Of a stretch of DNA of 64,000 nucleotides, positions 52,948 to 61,932 are shown in pieces (the first letter of the stretch is position 1; each line of letters starts with the position of its first letter). A program made the translations under genes and the position numbers. The notes under the pieces were generated by a model that did no database searches, was not told the origin of the DNA, and saw nothing but the letters and a program-made list of their open reading frames with translations. Location of the stretch: positions 1 to 64,000 of the forward strand of contig NZ_KE384528.1 of the NCBI RefSeq assembly GCF_000426465.1, given 5' to 3'. The DNA is from Epilithonimonas caeni DSM 17710. GTDB taxonomy: Bacteria; Bacteroidota; Bacteroidia; Flavobacteriales; Weeksellaceae.

Positions 52948-53447
52948 TAATCTTTTACCATATTATCTTTTTGTCTGGTTTCCTGATTGGCTTTCACCAC
53001 TTTGTTCAAAGAAAACTTCAAATCCTTCACCTCCTTTCCGCTAAGGTAGGAAAGGTCATACTTCAGTATGACAACATTATTTTTTTTACTAGAAATATAA
53101 ATATATAATTTTCTAAATATCAATAGGTTGACAATATTGAATTTCAACAATTTATACTTTGGAAATTCATCTTTTGCGTTTTTTTTAGTTAATATGTACA
53201 GAATATGATTGTTCCTAAAATTGAGTGCTTCACCATCACTATCATATTCGAATATGGGTCTTCCCAACATATAAAGGAAAATAAACAACAAAAAGGGTAG
53301 TAACAACAACAGCCAAGCATTATCTCCAAGAACATCGAACTTATTGATCTCCAAAATATAGGCAATAATTCCTAAAATAAAAATAATACCTACGACCGAA
53401 TATATAAAACTGTAGAAAGGTGTTCTGTTCCTGTTACTTAATCTCAT
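52947..53447 (-). CDS. Small membrane protein between parE and parC
   Basis: 166 residues. Two membrane segments (~11-30 and ~43-63), then a beta-rich domain (FEYDSDGEALNFRNNHILYI), reminiscent of PH-like domains of small membrane proteins, and a Lys-rich tail. Overlaps the parC start by one base (TAATG) and follows parE by 43 bp, so it is co-translated with parC. I do not recognise the family. Confidence 0.75.
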   Translation of the reverse strand: MRLSNRNRTPFYSFIYSVVGIIFILGIIAYILEINKFDVLGDNAWLLLLLPFLLFIFLYMLGRPIFEYDSDGEALNFRNNHILYILTKKNAKDEFPKYKLLKFNIVNLLIFRKLYIYISSKKNNVVILKYDLSYLSGKEVKDLKFSLNKVVKANQETRQKDNMVKD

Positions 53448-53490
53448 TTGTGTTACTTGCTTTTTTAGTTCTTTGTTGTAGAAAAATTTT

Positions 53491-55377
53491 TTAAATCTCC
53501 ATTTCTCTGATCACTTCTTTTTTATCAATATTAGTATCATCTTCAACCACCAGATTATCCAAAATGAACAGTTGTCTATCCGGCGTATTTTTTCCCATGT
53601 AGAATTCTAAAAGTTGAGTGATCGTCTGATCCTTTCCTAGAACCACAGGCTCCAGCCTAATATCTTTTCCGATAAAATGTTTGAACTCATCCGGAGAGAT
53701 CTCTCCTAATCCTTTGAATCGAGTGATCTCAGGATTTTTCCCAAGTTCATTCAACGCTTTCAAACGTTCCGCATCAGAATAGCAATATCTGGTTTCTTTC
53801 TTATTTCTTACGCGGAAAAGTGGTGTTTGCAAAATATATAGATGTCCGTTCTTAATCAAATCGGGGAAAAACTGAAGAAAGAACGTGATCATCAACAATC
53901 TGATGTGCATCCCGTCAACATCCGCATCAGTGGCAATGATCACATGATTGTAACGCAAGTCCTCAAGGCTTTCTTCAATATTAAGAGCAGCCTGAAGAAG
54001 GTTGAATTCCTCGTTCTCATAAACCACTTTTTTAGTCAAACCATAACAATTGAGAGGTTTTCCTTTCAATGAGAAAACAGCTTGTGTTTCCACATCTCTG
54101 GACTTTGTGATAGAACCGGAGGCAGAATCTCCCTCGGTTATGAAGATCATCGTTTCAGATTTTCTTGCCGCTTTTTGATCGTTATAATGATGTCTGCAAT
54201 CTCTCAGCTTTTTATTATGAAGCGATACTTTTTTCGCTCGTTCCCTTGCGAGTTTTTGGATTCCGGAAAGTTCTTTCCTCTCCCTTTCCGAGATCATGAT
54301 CTTTCTAAGAATCGCTTCGGCAACCTCCGGATTTTTGTGAAGAAAATTGTCCAGCTTGTTTTTCAGAAAATCGATAACGAAAGTCCTGACTGTAACTCCG
54401 CCGGGCTCGATCTCGTTGGAACCCAACTTGGTTTTGGTCTGAGATTCGAAAACAGGTTCGATAACCTTTATAGAGACCGCAGCAATAATCGATTTGCGAA
54501 TATCGGCAGCTTCAAAGTTCTTATTATAAAATTCTCTGATCGTTTTTACGAAAGCTTCCCGGAAAGCATTAAGATGTGTTCCTCCCTGCGTTGTATTCTG
54601 TCCGTTGACAAAAGAAAAATAAGTTTCCGTTTGTGATTTATCAGAATGGGTGATAGCAACTTCGATATCCTCATCCTTCAAATGAACGATCGGGTAGAGA
54701 ATATCGCTTTCCAGCTCTTCTTCCAAAAGGTCTCTTAAGCCATTCTCGGAGTAGAATTTCTCACCATTGAAAACAATGGTCAATCCAGGATTCAGATAAG
54801 CATAGTTCCGAAGCATCCGCTCCACATATTCTTTTCGGAATTTGAAATTGAGGAAGATCTCACCATCCGGAACAAAGCTGATCTCGGTTCCGTTTCTGTC
54901 AGAAGAGTCTGTTTCGGGATAATCTGTTTTGATGATACCTCTGGAGAATTCAGCCATTTTCATACGGCCTTCTCTTACGGATTTCACACGGAAGAAATCG
55001 GACAAGGCATTTACCGCTTTTGTCCCGACACCGTTAAGACCAACTGATTTTTTGAAGGCTTTGCTGTCATATTTACCACCGGTATTCATTTTAGAAACAG
55101 CATCAACCACTTTTCCCAAAGGAATTCCACGACCAAAATCCCGTATGGAAACTTTACCGTCATCCATTTTGATTTCGATGCGTTTTCCGGCTTTCATCAC
55201 AAATTCGTCAATGGAATTATCAATGATCTCCTTGAGAAGGATATAAATCCCATCATCCGCCGATGAACCATCTCCTAATTTCCCAATATACATCCCGGGA
55301 CGTAACCGGATATGTTCCTGCCAATCGAGGGTTCGTATATTTTCTTCAGAATAATCCGGCTGTAAATCTTGTGACAT
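53491..55377 (-). CDS. parE: DNA topoisomerase IV subunit B (ParE)
   Basis: 628 residues. GHKL ATPase ([35 protein letters not shown]), transducer, and TOPRIM with EGDSASGS and [10 protein letters not shown]. The C-terminal region ends [17 protein letters not shown]. Drives strand passage with ParC. Starts at the ATG ending at 55377. Confidence 0.93.
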   Translation of the reverse strand: MSQDLQPDYSEENIRTLDWQEHIRLRPGMYIGKLGDGSSADDGIYILLKEIIDNSIDEFVMKAGKRIEIKMDDGKVSIRDFGRGIPLGKVVDAVSKMNTGGKYDSKAFKKSVGLNGVGTKAVNALSDFFRVKSVREGRMKMAEFSRGIIKTDYPETDSSDRNGTEISFVPDGEIFLNFKFRKEYVERMLRNYAYLNPGLTIVFNGEKFYSENGLRDLLEEELESDILYPIVHLKDEDIEVAITHSDKSQTETYFSFVNGQNTTQGGTHLNAFREAFVKTIREFYNKNFEAADIRKSIIAAVSIKVIEPVFESQTKTKLGSNEIEPGGVTVRTFVIDFLKNKLDNFLHKNPEVAEAILRKIMISERERKELSGIQKLARERAKKVSLHNKKLRDCRHHYNDQKAARKSETMIFITEGDSASGSITKSRDVETQAVFSLKGKPLNCYGLTKKVVYENEEFNLLQAALNIEESLEDLRYNHVIIATDADVDGMHIRLLMITFFLQFFPDLIKNGHLYILQTPLFRVRNKKETRYCYSDAERLKALNELGKNPEITRFKGLGEISPDEFKHFIGKDIRLEPVVLGKDQTITQLLEFYMGKNTPDRQLFILDNLVVEDDTNIDKKEVIREMEI

Positions 55378-55604
55378 AGTAAAAAATCAGTAACACACAA
55401 AAGTAGGAAATTGAAGCCAAAAATCCGAATTTTTTATTTTAAATATCTTCAAATCATTTTAATTATCTTTAGATATTCATGAAATAAAAAGCCATCTTTT
55501 ATATTACTTTATAGTTTATAAAAACATCCCTCCGGAAACTTACAAATACTAAAAACATAAAAAGAACATATTTCATTTGATATTTTATTTCTAGACTAAT
55601 AAAA

Positions 55605-55632
55605 AAACGCTCTCATTTCTGAAAGCGTTTTT
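55605..55632 (-). terminator. Terminator of the T9SS cargo gene at 55638
   Basis: AAACGCTCTC and GAAAGCGTTT (55605-55614 and 55621-55630, one mismatch) with a T-run on the minus strand. The rest of the 260-bp gap up to parE is AT-rich and holds no gene I can see. Confidence 0.7.
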
Positions 55633-55637
55633 TAAAT

Positions 55638-56432
55638 TTATTTTTTGATTATTTTCTTGGAAATAATTTGCGAACCTGTATGAACATTCAAAATATATTG
55701 TCCGACAGGAAGCTTTCTAATATCCGCTTCGGAAGATTGACATTCAAGAACCATTTTTCCATTCATATCAAAAACTCTGATTTTTTGGATATTATGAACA
55801 CCTTTTATCTTTATAAAATCTGATGTCGGATTTGGATAAGCCTGAGCATTGATCTTATCAGCATCAGAAACCGCCAATCCCGGAGTTTCCACAACCTCAA
55901 TATCATCAATGGCTATAAAAGCAATATCTGTACAGTTGTAATGTCTAAAAACAACTTTGACATCTTGTCCTCCAAATGAAGTAATATTGATGTTGATATT
56001 CTTTGCAGTCTCTGTATAGCCAGCATCCAGAGTTTCTTCAAAAACCGGCGTTTCATCCCCTGTAAAAGTAGAATTTGCAGGAATTACATAAACTGCATAA
56101 TGCTCTTGATACAATTCTTCATCAAAAGCACCGACTTTGAATTTCAGCCAAAGCAAATCTTGAGTAGCGGGCAAAGTAATCGCCGGACTTGTTAAGGTAT
56201 TATCAGGCGTGAAAGCCTCAAGAAACCAAGACCAAGAAGTTGCATACCAACCTGTAAACGCAGGCATCTCATCATCATAAAATTCCCATTTCTGGTCATC
56301 ACCATCTCTGTCAACATTCTCCCAAGAATTTCTTCCGGATTCTGTTTCAAAATCTTCCTTATAAATAATAGTTTGTGAAAAACCTGAAAAACCCATCATT
56401 AATAAAGAAGTAAAAAGTAATTTTCTGATCAT
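55638..56432 (-). CDS. T9SS type A sorting domain protein, choice-of-anchor J type
   Basis: 264 residues. Signal peptide (residues 1-19), then a jelly-roll MAM-like domain (KEDFETESGRNSWENVDRDG ... FIAIDDIEVVETPG) and a T9SS sorting domain (NAQAYPNPTSDFIKIKGV to SKKIIKK). Secreted or surface. Proteins of this kind often bind or cleave polymers; no active site is evident. Between ychF and the 260-bp gap. Confidence 0.85.
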   Translation of the reverse strand: MIRKLLFTSLLMMGFSGFSQTIIYKEDFETESGRNSWENVDRDGDDQKWEFYDDEMPAFTGWYATSWSWFLEAFTPDNTLTSPAITLPATQDLLWLKFKVGAFDEELYQEHYAVYVIPANSTFTGDETPVFEETLDAGYTETAKNININITSFGGQDVKVVFRHYNCTDIAFIAIDDIEVVETPGLAVSDADKINAQAYPNPTSDFIKIKGVHNIQKIRVFDMNGKMVLECQSSEADIRKLPVGQYILNVHTGSQIISKKIIKK

Positions 56433-56468
56433 AAATTCTATTTTTAATTCTTGCTAAAGTACAAATAA

Positions 56469-56500
56469 AAAACTCCCGAGTTATTGGGAGTTTTTTATTT
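56469..56500 (-). terminator. Terminator of ychF
   Basis: AAACTCCC and GGGAGTTT (56469-56477 and 56485-56493) with a T-run on the minus strand, between ychF and the T9SS cargo gene. Confidence 0.75.
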
Positions 56501-56520
56501 TATATTGATTAAAAATCTAC

Positions 56521-57612
56521 TTATACATTGAATCTGAAATGCATCACATCACCATCCTTTACGATATATTCTTTTCCTTCCACGCGCATCTTCCCGGCTT
56601 CTTTTACTTTGGCCTCTGAACCGTAATTTACAAAATCATCGTAACTAATAACTTCCGCACGGATAAAGCCTTTTTCAAAGTCTGTATGAATCACACCCGC
56701 AGCTTGTGGCGCGGTTGCTCCTTGGTCAATCGTCCAAGCCCTAACTTCTTTAACACCTGCCGTAAAATAAGTTTGTAGCTTCAATAAATCATAAGCCTTT
56801 CTAATCAATCGGTTAACGCCCGGTTCGTCCAGACCAAGTTCATCCAGGAACATTTCCCTTTCTTCAAAAGTCTCAAGTTCATTGATATCAGCTTCTATTT
56901 GTGCTGCAAGTACAACGATCTCAGCACCTTCACCTTTTGCCATTTCCTCGATTTTTGCGACCCACTCGTTTCCGTTTTTGATAGAGTTCTCATCTACATT
57001 GCAAACGTAAAGCACGGGCTTATTCGTCAACAATTGAACTTCACCGATGATTGGTTTTGTAAAATCATCGGTTGGGAATTCTCTTGCATTTTTCCCGTCT
57101 TCAACAAATTTCTGAAGATTTTGCAAAGTTTCATAAGCCAAAACATCTTCTTTTTTTCCAGATTTGATGAACTTTTTAGCTTTCTCCACAGCTTTTCCAA
57201 TGGTTTCCAGATCCTTCAACTGAAGTTCTATATCGATGATTTCCTTATCTCTAAGCGGATCAACAGAACCCTCTACGTGAACGATATTGCCATTCTCAAA
57301 ACATCTTAGAACATGAATAATTGCCTCACACTCCCGGATATTTGCAAGAAACTGGTTTCCAAGCCCCTCTCCTTTACTCGCGCCTTTTACCAATCCGGCA
57401 ATGTCCACGATCTCTACAACTGCAGGGAGCACTCTTTCCGGGTTAACAATTTTCTCAAGCTCGAAAAGTCTTTTATCCGGAACAGAAACCGTTCCCAAGT
57501 TAGGCTCGATCGTACAAAACGGATAGTTGGCAGATTGCGCTTTGGCGTTGCTAAGACAATTAAAAAGAGTTGATTTCCCTACATTCGGAAGACCTACGAT
57601 TCCACATTTCAT
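56521..57612 (-). CDS. ychF: Redox-regulated ATPase YchF
   Basis: 363 residues. P-loop GLPNVGKS (7-14), switch region DIAGLVKGASKGEGLGNQFL, and a C-terminal TGS domain ending VKDGDVMHFRFNV. Obg-like GTPase family member that hydrolyses ATP, binds ribosomes and is linked to oxidative stress. Divergent from the DUF721 gene. Confidence 0.95.
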   Translation of the reverse strand: MKCGIVGLPNVGKSTLFNCLSNAKAQSANYPFCTIEPNLGTVSVPDKRLFELEKIVNPERVLPAVVEIVDIAGLVKGASKGEGLGNQFLANIRECEAIIHVLRCFENGNIVHVEGSVDPLRDKEIIDIELQLKDLETIGKAVEKAKKFIKSGKKEDVLAYETLQNLQKFVEDGKNAREFPTDDFTKPIIGEVQLLTNKPVLYVCNVDENSIKNGNEWVAKIEEMAKGEGAEIVVLAAQIEADINELETFEEREMFLDELGLDEPGVNRLIRKAYDLLKLQTYFTAGVKEVRAWTIDQGATAPQAAGVIHTDFEKGFIRAEVISYDDFVNYGSEAKVKEAGKMRVEGKEYIVKDGDVMHFRFNV

Positions 57613-57692
57613 AAAAAAAGGTTTAAAGTTTAAAGTTTTGAGTTTAAGATTTTTGATGTTGTCAACTTTGAACCTTAAACTTTGAACTTTCA
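57605..57692. repeat. AAAGTTTAAAG low-complexity inverted tract
   Basis: GTTTAAAGTTTAAAGTTTTG and, facing it, CCTTAAACTTTGAACTTT. The arms pair as an imperfect hairpin around TTGATGTTGTCAA. It resembles the tract at 30788-30836. Confidence 0.5.
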
Positions 57693-57697
57693 GCGTG

Positions 57698-57714
57698 CAA
57701 ATATACTATTTTTG
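57698..57714. promoter_or_regulatory. Back-to-back divergent -7 elements for ychF and the DUF721 gene
   Basis: CAAATATA (57698-57705) is TATATTTG on the minus strand, upstream of ychF; TATTTTTG (57707-57714) is on the plus strand, upstream of the DUF721 gene. Only one base separates them, so both promoters cannot be occupied at the same time. Confidence 0.5.
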
Positions 57715-57757
57715 AATTTGAATTTTCTACTTTTACAATCTTAATTAAAATGAGAAA

Positions 57758-58054
57758 ATGAGCAGGAAAAAACGCGAATTCCAATCTTCGGAGCTACTGA
57801 ATTCTTTTGCGAAAATCTACGGTTTTGAAGATAAACTGAAAGCTTTTGAAATCAAGGAATTTTTGCAAAATTATCTTTCTGATGCGCTTTTCTCTGAAAT
57901 CGAAACTGTAAATCTAAAGGAAAAAGTTCTGGTTTTGAGAATCAAATCACCTTTACTTAAAAACGATTTCCGAATGAGAAAATCATTCTTCCTGAAAAAA
58001 TTCCAAGAGGTTCTGAAAGACGAATCTCTGATCAATGATCTTCTGATTTTGTAG
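57758..58054 (+). CDS. DUF721/DciA-like protein
   Basis: 98 residues. The N-terminal FQSSELLNSFAKIYGFEDKL and the LVLRIKSPLLKNDFRMRKSF strand match the DUF721 core, related to the DciA helicase loader. The copy is short, which is usual in Bacteroidota. Its 3' end overlaps the Gcr-type gene on the other strand by 23 bases. Confidence 0.78.
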   Translation: MSRKKREFQSSELLNSFAKIYGFEDKLKAFEIKEFLQNYLSDALFSEIETVNLKEKVLVLRIKSPLLKNDFRMRKSFFLKKFQEVLKDESLINDLLIL

Positions 58055-60059
58055 AAATATCCTGGATCATCTGTTTACTTTTCTCATCCAACCTAGACCT
58101 TAGCGGAAAGAAAAACCGGAAAGGGTTTCTGACAAAATATCGAAAAATCTCTCCAAAGATCTCTCTTGCTTCGTTCAATTCTACTTTTCTGGAACGGAAC
58201 GCCAGCAACATGGATAATCCAAAGCTTACAATGAAGTTGAAGAATCCAATAATAAAAACCGTTACAAATGATATCCAAAATGTATAAGAGGTCACAACAA
58301 AGTCTTTTCCGTAAAGTCCCAACGCAAAATTCCCAGCCGCAAACGTTATGTGACGAATATCCAGATCCAGACCCAGGAAAAGCCCGATCGGAGCTGTGGC
58401 ACCAAGAAAAACTCCGAACCAAAAATTGGAAATAATCCCTGCCCAATTTTTGGAATAATAGACCGACAAACGTTTTGCGATCTTTTGTCCAAAGAAATAA
58501 TTGATGAAAGGATTTTTTGCAATTCTCTTAGGAATCTGAAAAAAAACTGAATTATTACTGATATTCCCGGAAATCACACCGGAAATAAAAAGGAAAACAC
58601 CTGCAATGGAAGCGTGCAAAATAGCTTTGGACTGAAAGGGATCCAGATCATACAATAACTTAGTAGATTTTTCGAAGGCAAAATTTTGTTTAAAAAGTAT
58701 TTCCAAACTATAAATTATGACCAAAGAAACAGGAAAAGACAATAGAACATTCCCTACAAATGCAATAAACTGGGATCTGAACAACTGGGAGACAACGTGA
58801 GCAAATTCCATATAGGCACTTCTATTACTTCCTTCCGATAAAACCTTCGCCATTGTAGCGGCCGTCATCGCAGGTTGTTTTGTTGCCAAGGTAAACCGCA
58901 TCAGGTAAATCATTACAAACCCCATCGCATAATTCATAGAAAACAGAAATGCATGAGCAAAATCACTCGTATCAATGTAACTGTAAAGCATCTTTAATAC
59001 ACAAAGTGCCCCGACGATCACACCACCTCCGGATGCCTTCCAAAACATCTTCATATAAGATCCGACAGTAGAAGTAATATAATGCGTTCCCATTTCCGCC
59101 GTATGATTGGTGATCAGATGCGACATCAATCTCGTGCTGTCCGAGATCAGGTCCTGGAGATTATTCTTATGAGACTTATACTTTAAAACATTGAAGAATA
59201 ATTGCTTGGAATTAATCAAATAGTCTTTTTCTTCATCAATTACAAAAAGCTTAACAATATCAGACATTCTTTGCAATTGTTGTCTGATCTTCAGCAATGA
59301 TTGATTTGTCTTGCTGGAAATCCCATATTTGGAAGAGTTCTTGAAAGCAATATTAACAAACTCCAGACATTGGTCAAGATAGACCTTGATCTGTTTATAG
59401 ACTTCGTCCGTTGATGATAATATGAAGTTCGGATTTTCTTTGAAATCAGCATTCAGAACATCAAGTTCATTTTGTAGTGCCAAAAAGGGATTATCAAAAT
59501 TCCTATATTCCGGGGCCATTTTCACCACCTCAACATCCAGTGCATTTCCAATCACTCGCCATGCCAAAATATTGAGAGAAAACAACATCTCGTTTTTAAC
59601 ATGCTGATTATTAATAAATTTATCAATTTTCAATAATCTGAAAAGCTCGTCCATTTTATCTTCTGGTGAATTATGGAAAAACTCGAGGTCTTTTTTAGGC
59701 GTTACTAAAACATTATCTACCAGATACCAGATCGTATTTTCGTTTTCGATCGGAGGGAGGATCTTATTCAGTATTCGTTTTTTGAACTCCGGATAAAAGG
59801 CATTTTCCGACAGAATATCCGCTTCCGTCAGCGACAGATTGAATGGTTTTTCTTTGAAAATATTATGAATATAATAAATCAGATTCTCCCTTATCTTCTC
59901 ATTATCTTTGAGATAAGCTGTAAAAACACCTAAATCATCTTTCTTCAGGCTTACAACAATTTCTGATAAAGGTTCTAAAGACAAAGTTTCATTCTGTTCA
60001 GAAAAATAGTTTTTCAGAATCGTACTGAAACTGTCTTTTTTTGTTAATCTAATTGCCAT
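58032..60059 (-). CDS. Gcr-type (COG4389) multi-pass membrane protein
   Basis: 675 residues. The N-terminal ~330 residues are helical and soluble; the C-terminal half has about seven membrane segments (for example MFWKASGGGVIVGALCVLKM, AFVGNVLLSFPVSLVIIYSL). It corresponds to the family annotated as site-specific recombinase Gcr, but it has no recombinase motif and looks like a membrane protein, so that name should not be trusted. Function unknown. Confidence 0.7.
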   Translation of the reverse strand: MAIRLTKKDSFSTILKNYFSEQNETLSLEPLSEIVVSLKKDDLGVFTAYLKDNEKIRENLIYYIHNIFKEKPFNLSLTEADILSENAFYPEFKKRILNKILPPIENENTIWYLVDNVLVTPKKDLEFFHNSPEDKMDELFRLLKIDKFINNQHVKNEMLFSLNILAWRVIGNALDVEVVKMAPEYRNFDNPFLALQNELDVLNADFKENPNFILSSTDEVYKQIKVYLDQCLEFVNIAFKNSSKYGISSKTNQSLLKIRQQLQRMSDIVKLFVIDEEKDYLINSKQLFFNVLKYKSHKNNLQDLISDSTRLMSHLITNHTAEMGTHYITSTVGSYMKMFWKASGGGVIVGALCVLKMLYSYIDTSDFAHAFLFSMNYAMGFVMIYLMRFTLATKQPAMTAATMAKVLSEGSNRSAYMEFAHVVSQLFRSQFIAFVGNVLLSFPVSLVIIYSLEILFKQNFAFEKSTKLLYDLDPFQSKAILHASIAGVFLFISGVISGNISNNSVFFQIPKRIAKNPFINYFFGQKIAKRLSVYYSKNWAGIISNFWFGVFLGATAPIGLFLGLDLDIRHITFAAGNFALGLYGKDFVVTSYTFWISFVTVFIIGFFNFIVSFGLSMLLAFRSRKVELNEAREIFGEIFRYFVRNPFRFFFPLRSRLDEKSKQMIQDISTKSEDH

Positions 60060-60075
60060 ATCCTCACAAAAGTAA

Positions 60076-60723
60076 TCATTTCAGAACAATATTGTTCATC
60101 TGGCGCATAATCCAGCTGTGTTTTTTCCTAAGATATGGTGTCGGATTTTTCGGATCGTACTTCTTAGGATTTGGTAAAACAGCCGCAATCCAAGCTGCTT
60201 CGCTTTTCGTAAGGTCTTTCGCCGGTTTGTTATAATAATATTGAGACGCAGCCTCTATACCAAAGACACCTTGCCCCATTTCAATGGAATTAAGATACCT
60301 TTCCAAGATAATATCCTTACCCCAAATCTTTTCGATAATGAACGTGTAGATCGCCTCCAAGCCTTTTCTAATCCAGCTTCTGCCCTGCCAAAGAAAAATA
60401 TTTTTAGCGGTCTGCTGAGAAATCGTACTACCTCCCCTCACGACCTTACCTTTCTTATCGTTCTTCTTCATTGCCTTTTCGATAGCTTTATAATCGAAAC
60501 CATTGTGTGTGAAAAACAATTGATCTTCTGAGGCGATCACCGCTTTTTTGATATTATTTCCCATGTCATCATAGGAAACATAATCACGTTGCAATTTCCC
60601 ATATTTCACCAACCCTCCGATCTGAGTAAAGGTAATTGGCGGATTAAAGAATATCCCGAAAATAATGAAAAGTATATTCGCTAAGATTACAAACAAAAAC
60701 AGTTTCTTGATGAACTTCCACAT
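60076..60723 (-). CDS. mtgA: Monofunctional peptidoglycan transglycosylase MtgA
   Basis: 215 residues from the ATG at 60723; twenty upstream codons are dismissed. One membrane helix (~7-28), then a GT51 domain with the catalytic E66 in ASEDQLFFTHNGFD and RGGSTISQQTAKN. Polymerises lipid II into glycan strands. It is the last core gene before the integrated element. Confidence 0.9.
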   Translation of the reverse strand: MWKFIKKLFLFVILANILFIIFGIFFNPPITFTQIGGLVKYGKLQRDYVSYDDMGNNIKKAVIASEDQLFFTHNGFDYKAIEKAMKKNDKKGKVVRGGSTISQQTAKNIFLWQGRSWIRKGLEAIYTFIIEKIWGKDIILERYLNSIEMGQGVFGIEAASQYYYNKPAKDLTKSEAAWIAAVLPNPKKYDPKNPTPYLRKKHSWIMRQMNNIVLK

Positions 60724-60866
60724 TGGTAAAAGAAATTTTAAGCGAAAATAAAACAATTTTCCTGTCCTGTCAAAATCTATCAATCAACAAACTTTCGAAT
60801 ATTATTAAAAATTAATTAACAAATAATTATTCGAAAACAGGAAATAGAAATCTAGCTTTGGGACAT

Positions 60867-60900
60867 AAAAAAACTCACGACCAAAACTGATCGTGAGTTT
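60867..60900 (-). terminator. Terminator of the tRNA-Arg gene
   Basis: AAACTCACGA (60871-60880) and TCGTGAGTTT (60891-60900), a perfect 10-bp stem, with a T-run on the minus strand. It lies four bases beyond the tRNA 3' end, so it belongs to the original tRNA transcript. Bases 60724-60866 hold no gene. Confidence 0.8.
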
Positions 60901-60903
60901 TCG

Positions 60904-60948
60904 TGAGCGCGAAAGGATTCGAACCTTTGACCGTCTGCTTAGAAGGCA
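60904..60948 (-). tRNA. 3' half of a tRNA-Arg(TCT) gene, att site fragment
   Basis: On the minus strand: the anticodon loop with TCT, the 3' anticodon arm, a T-arm (AAAGG-TTCGAAT-CCTTT), acceptor strand CGCGCTC and discriminator A; no CCA is encoded. No 5' half follows: beyond base 60948 the sequence departs from a tRNA. The original terminator is still attached on the left. This is what remains when an element integrates into the 3' end of a tRNA gene. Confidence 0.85.
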
Positions 60949-60988
60949 CGCATACCACAACAATGACAATTAACATCACTGATTTTCA

Positions 60989-61070
60989 ATAGGTTTCTTT
61001 TACAATATTTAATTTTTTCGGAAATATAATCTTTTAATATTGTCTTCAATGTTGTCCATTTCAAACCTAT
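60989..61070. repeat. Nested inverted repeats next to the att fragment
   Basis: ATAGGTTT (60989-60996) is repeated inverted at 61063-61070, and ACAATATT (61002-61009) is repeated inverted at 61036-61043. The 222-bp stretch between the att fragment and the repressor gene holds no ORF; the repeats may be arm-type integrase sites or an RNA structure. Confidence 0.5.
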
Positions 61071-61170
61071 ATAATTTCAACTTTATAATCATTTCATTGA
61101 CTAGCAAGTACAATCTGAAATTATTAAATATTTATCCATAACAATATATCTTATTTAATTAATACAGGTT

Positions 61171-61605
61171 TCATCTTTTCTCTTTCCCTTTATTTAGTTC
61201 CAAATATTCGTCTGAAACCATTGAAGGATGTAAATTAGGTTCTTGTGCTTTTTTAAGTTTTGCTATTTCCTTTTCGAGAATTTGTATTTTTTCTTTTTGT
61301 AATTCAATTGTTTCTTTCCTAGACTCAGCAAGCTCTTTATAATCATTATCTTGCTCTTTTTTCATTAATGGCATATCATCCCTAAGCATTTCGCCTTTTC
61401 CCAAAATTAACCACCAAGGATTCGTCTTAGAATATATACGTAATATATTCTCTATTGCATCTGAATTAATAGGTCGTTTTTTCTTATCTCCAGTGAAATT
61501 ACCATAAGACATATTAATATTTTTAAAAAATTCTTGCTTACTAACTTCAACGTTTTCAGCTAATTGTAAAATTCTTTCTTTAATAGTAGAGAAATTATTA
61601 CCCAT
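61171..61605 (-). CDS. Phage-type repressor with coiled-coil C-terminus
   Basis: 144 residues. The N-terminal ~75 residues form a phage-repressor-like helix-turn-helix (VSKQEFFKNINMSYGNFTGD ... WWLILGKGEM, a wording typical of Bacteroidota Cro/CI-type proteins). A coiled coil follows (KEQDNDYKELAESRKETIEL). There is no LexA-like peptidase domain. Divergent from the rightward genes across a palindromic operator. Confidence 0.78.
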   Translation of the reverse strand: MGNNFSTIKERILQLAENVEVSKQEFFKNINMSYGNFTGDKKKRPINSDAIENILRIYSKTNPWWLILGKGEMLRDDMPLMKKEQDNDYKELAESRKETIELQKEKIQILEKEIAKLKKAQEPNLHPSMVSDEYLELNKGKEKR

Positions 61606-61609
61606 AAAT

Positions 61610-61641
61610 TTGTATATTAGAGAATTAATTCTCTATATTTG
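61610..61641 (+). promoter_or_regulatory. Element promoter with 16-bp palindromic operator
   Basis: TTG (61610-61612), 21 bases, TATATTTG (61634-61641). AGAGAATTAATTCTCT (61619-61634), a perfect palindrome, fills the spacer and touches the -7. A bound repressor would block this rightward promoter. The palindrome lies 14-29 bases before the repressor's own start, so it may also self-regulate. Confidence 0.65.
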
Positions 61642-61710
61642 TGTTAAGATTTAAACAATGTATAAAACAACGATTTACACAAAGTTACTAAAAAAACATA
61701 ATCCATAATC

Positions 61711-61932
61711 ATGAGCATTACAGAACTTGATTTAAGAACTCCATTGCAAAAACAGAAGGATAAGAGGAACGAAAAGATATATCAGGAATATATAAAAATT
61801 CTTGAAAATCCTCCACAAAATGCGACAAAATGGGCAATATGGAGAGCAATAGGAGAGAAATATGGTTTAAAAGCACAAGGAATACGCTCAATTCTCCACA
61901 AAATGAATTCAGTACAAAAATATGACACCTAA
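61711..61932 (+). CDS. Small protein, possible helix-turn-helix
   Basis: 73 residues. A charged N-terminal helix precedes ATKWAIWRAIGEKYGLKAQG IRSILHK-type sequence that reads like a small helix-turn-helix. It is the first rightward gene behind the operator, the place of Cro-like regulators. Family not recognised. The next frame overlaps by 11 bases. Confidence 0.55.
   Translation: MSITELDLRTPLQKQKDKRNEKIYQEYIKILENPPQNATKWAIWRAIGEKYGLKAQGIRSILHKMNSVQKYDT

Noticed and set aside
53056-53076. GTCATAC/GTATGAC palindrome resembling the interspersed repeat, inside the small membrane gene
   Set aside because: It is only ~12 bases of similarity, encodes plausible protein sequence (VVILKYDLSYL) and lacks the CTTCG and CAGCC parts. 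Likely chance.
54082-54636. 184-codon open frame antisense to parE
   Set aside because: It lies wholly inside parE, has shadow-like composition (Phe/Arg/Ser-rich) and no promoter or family resemblance.
58032-60059. The label site-specific recombinase for the Gcr-type protein
   Set aside because: There are no tyrosine or serine recombinase motifs, and half the protein is membrane helices. It was not treated as a mobile-element gene.
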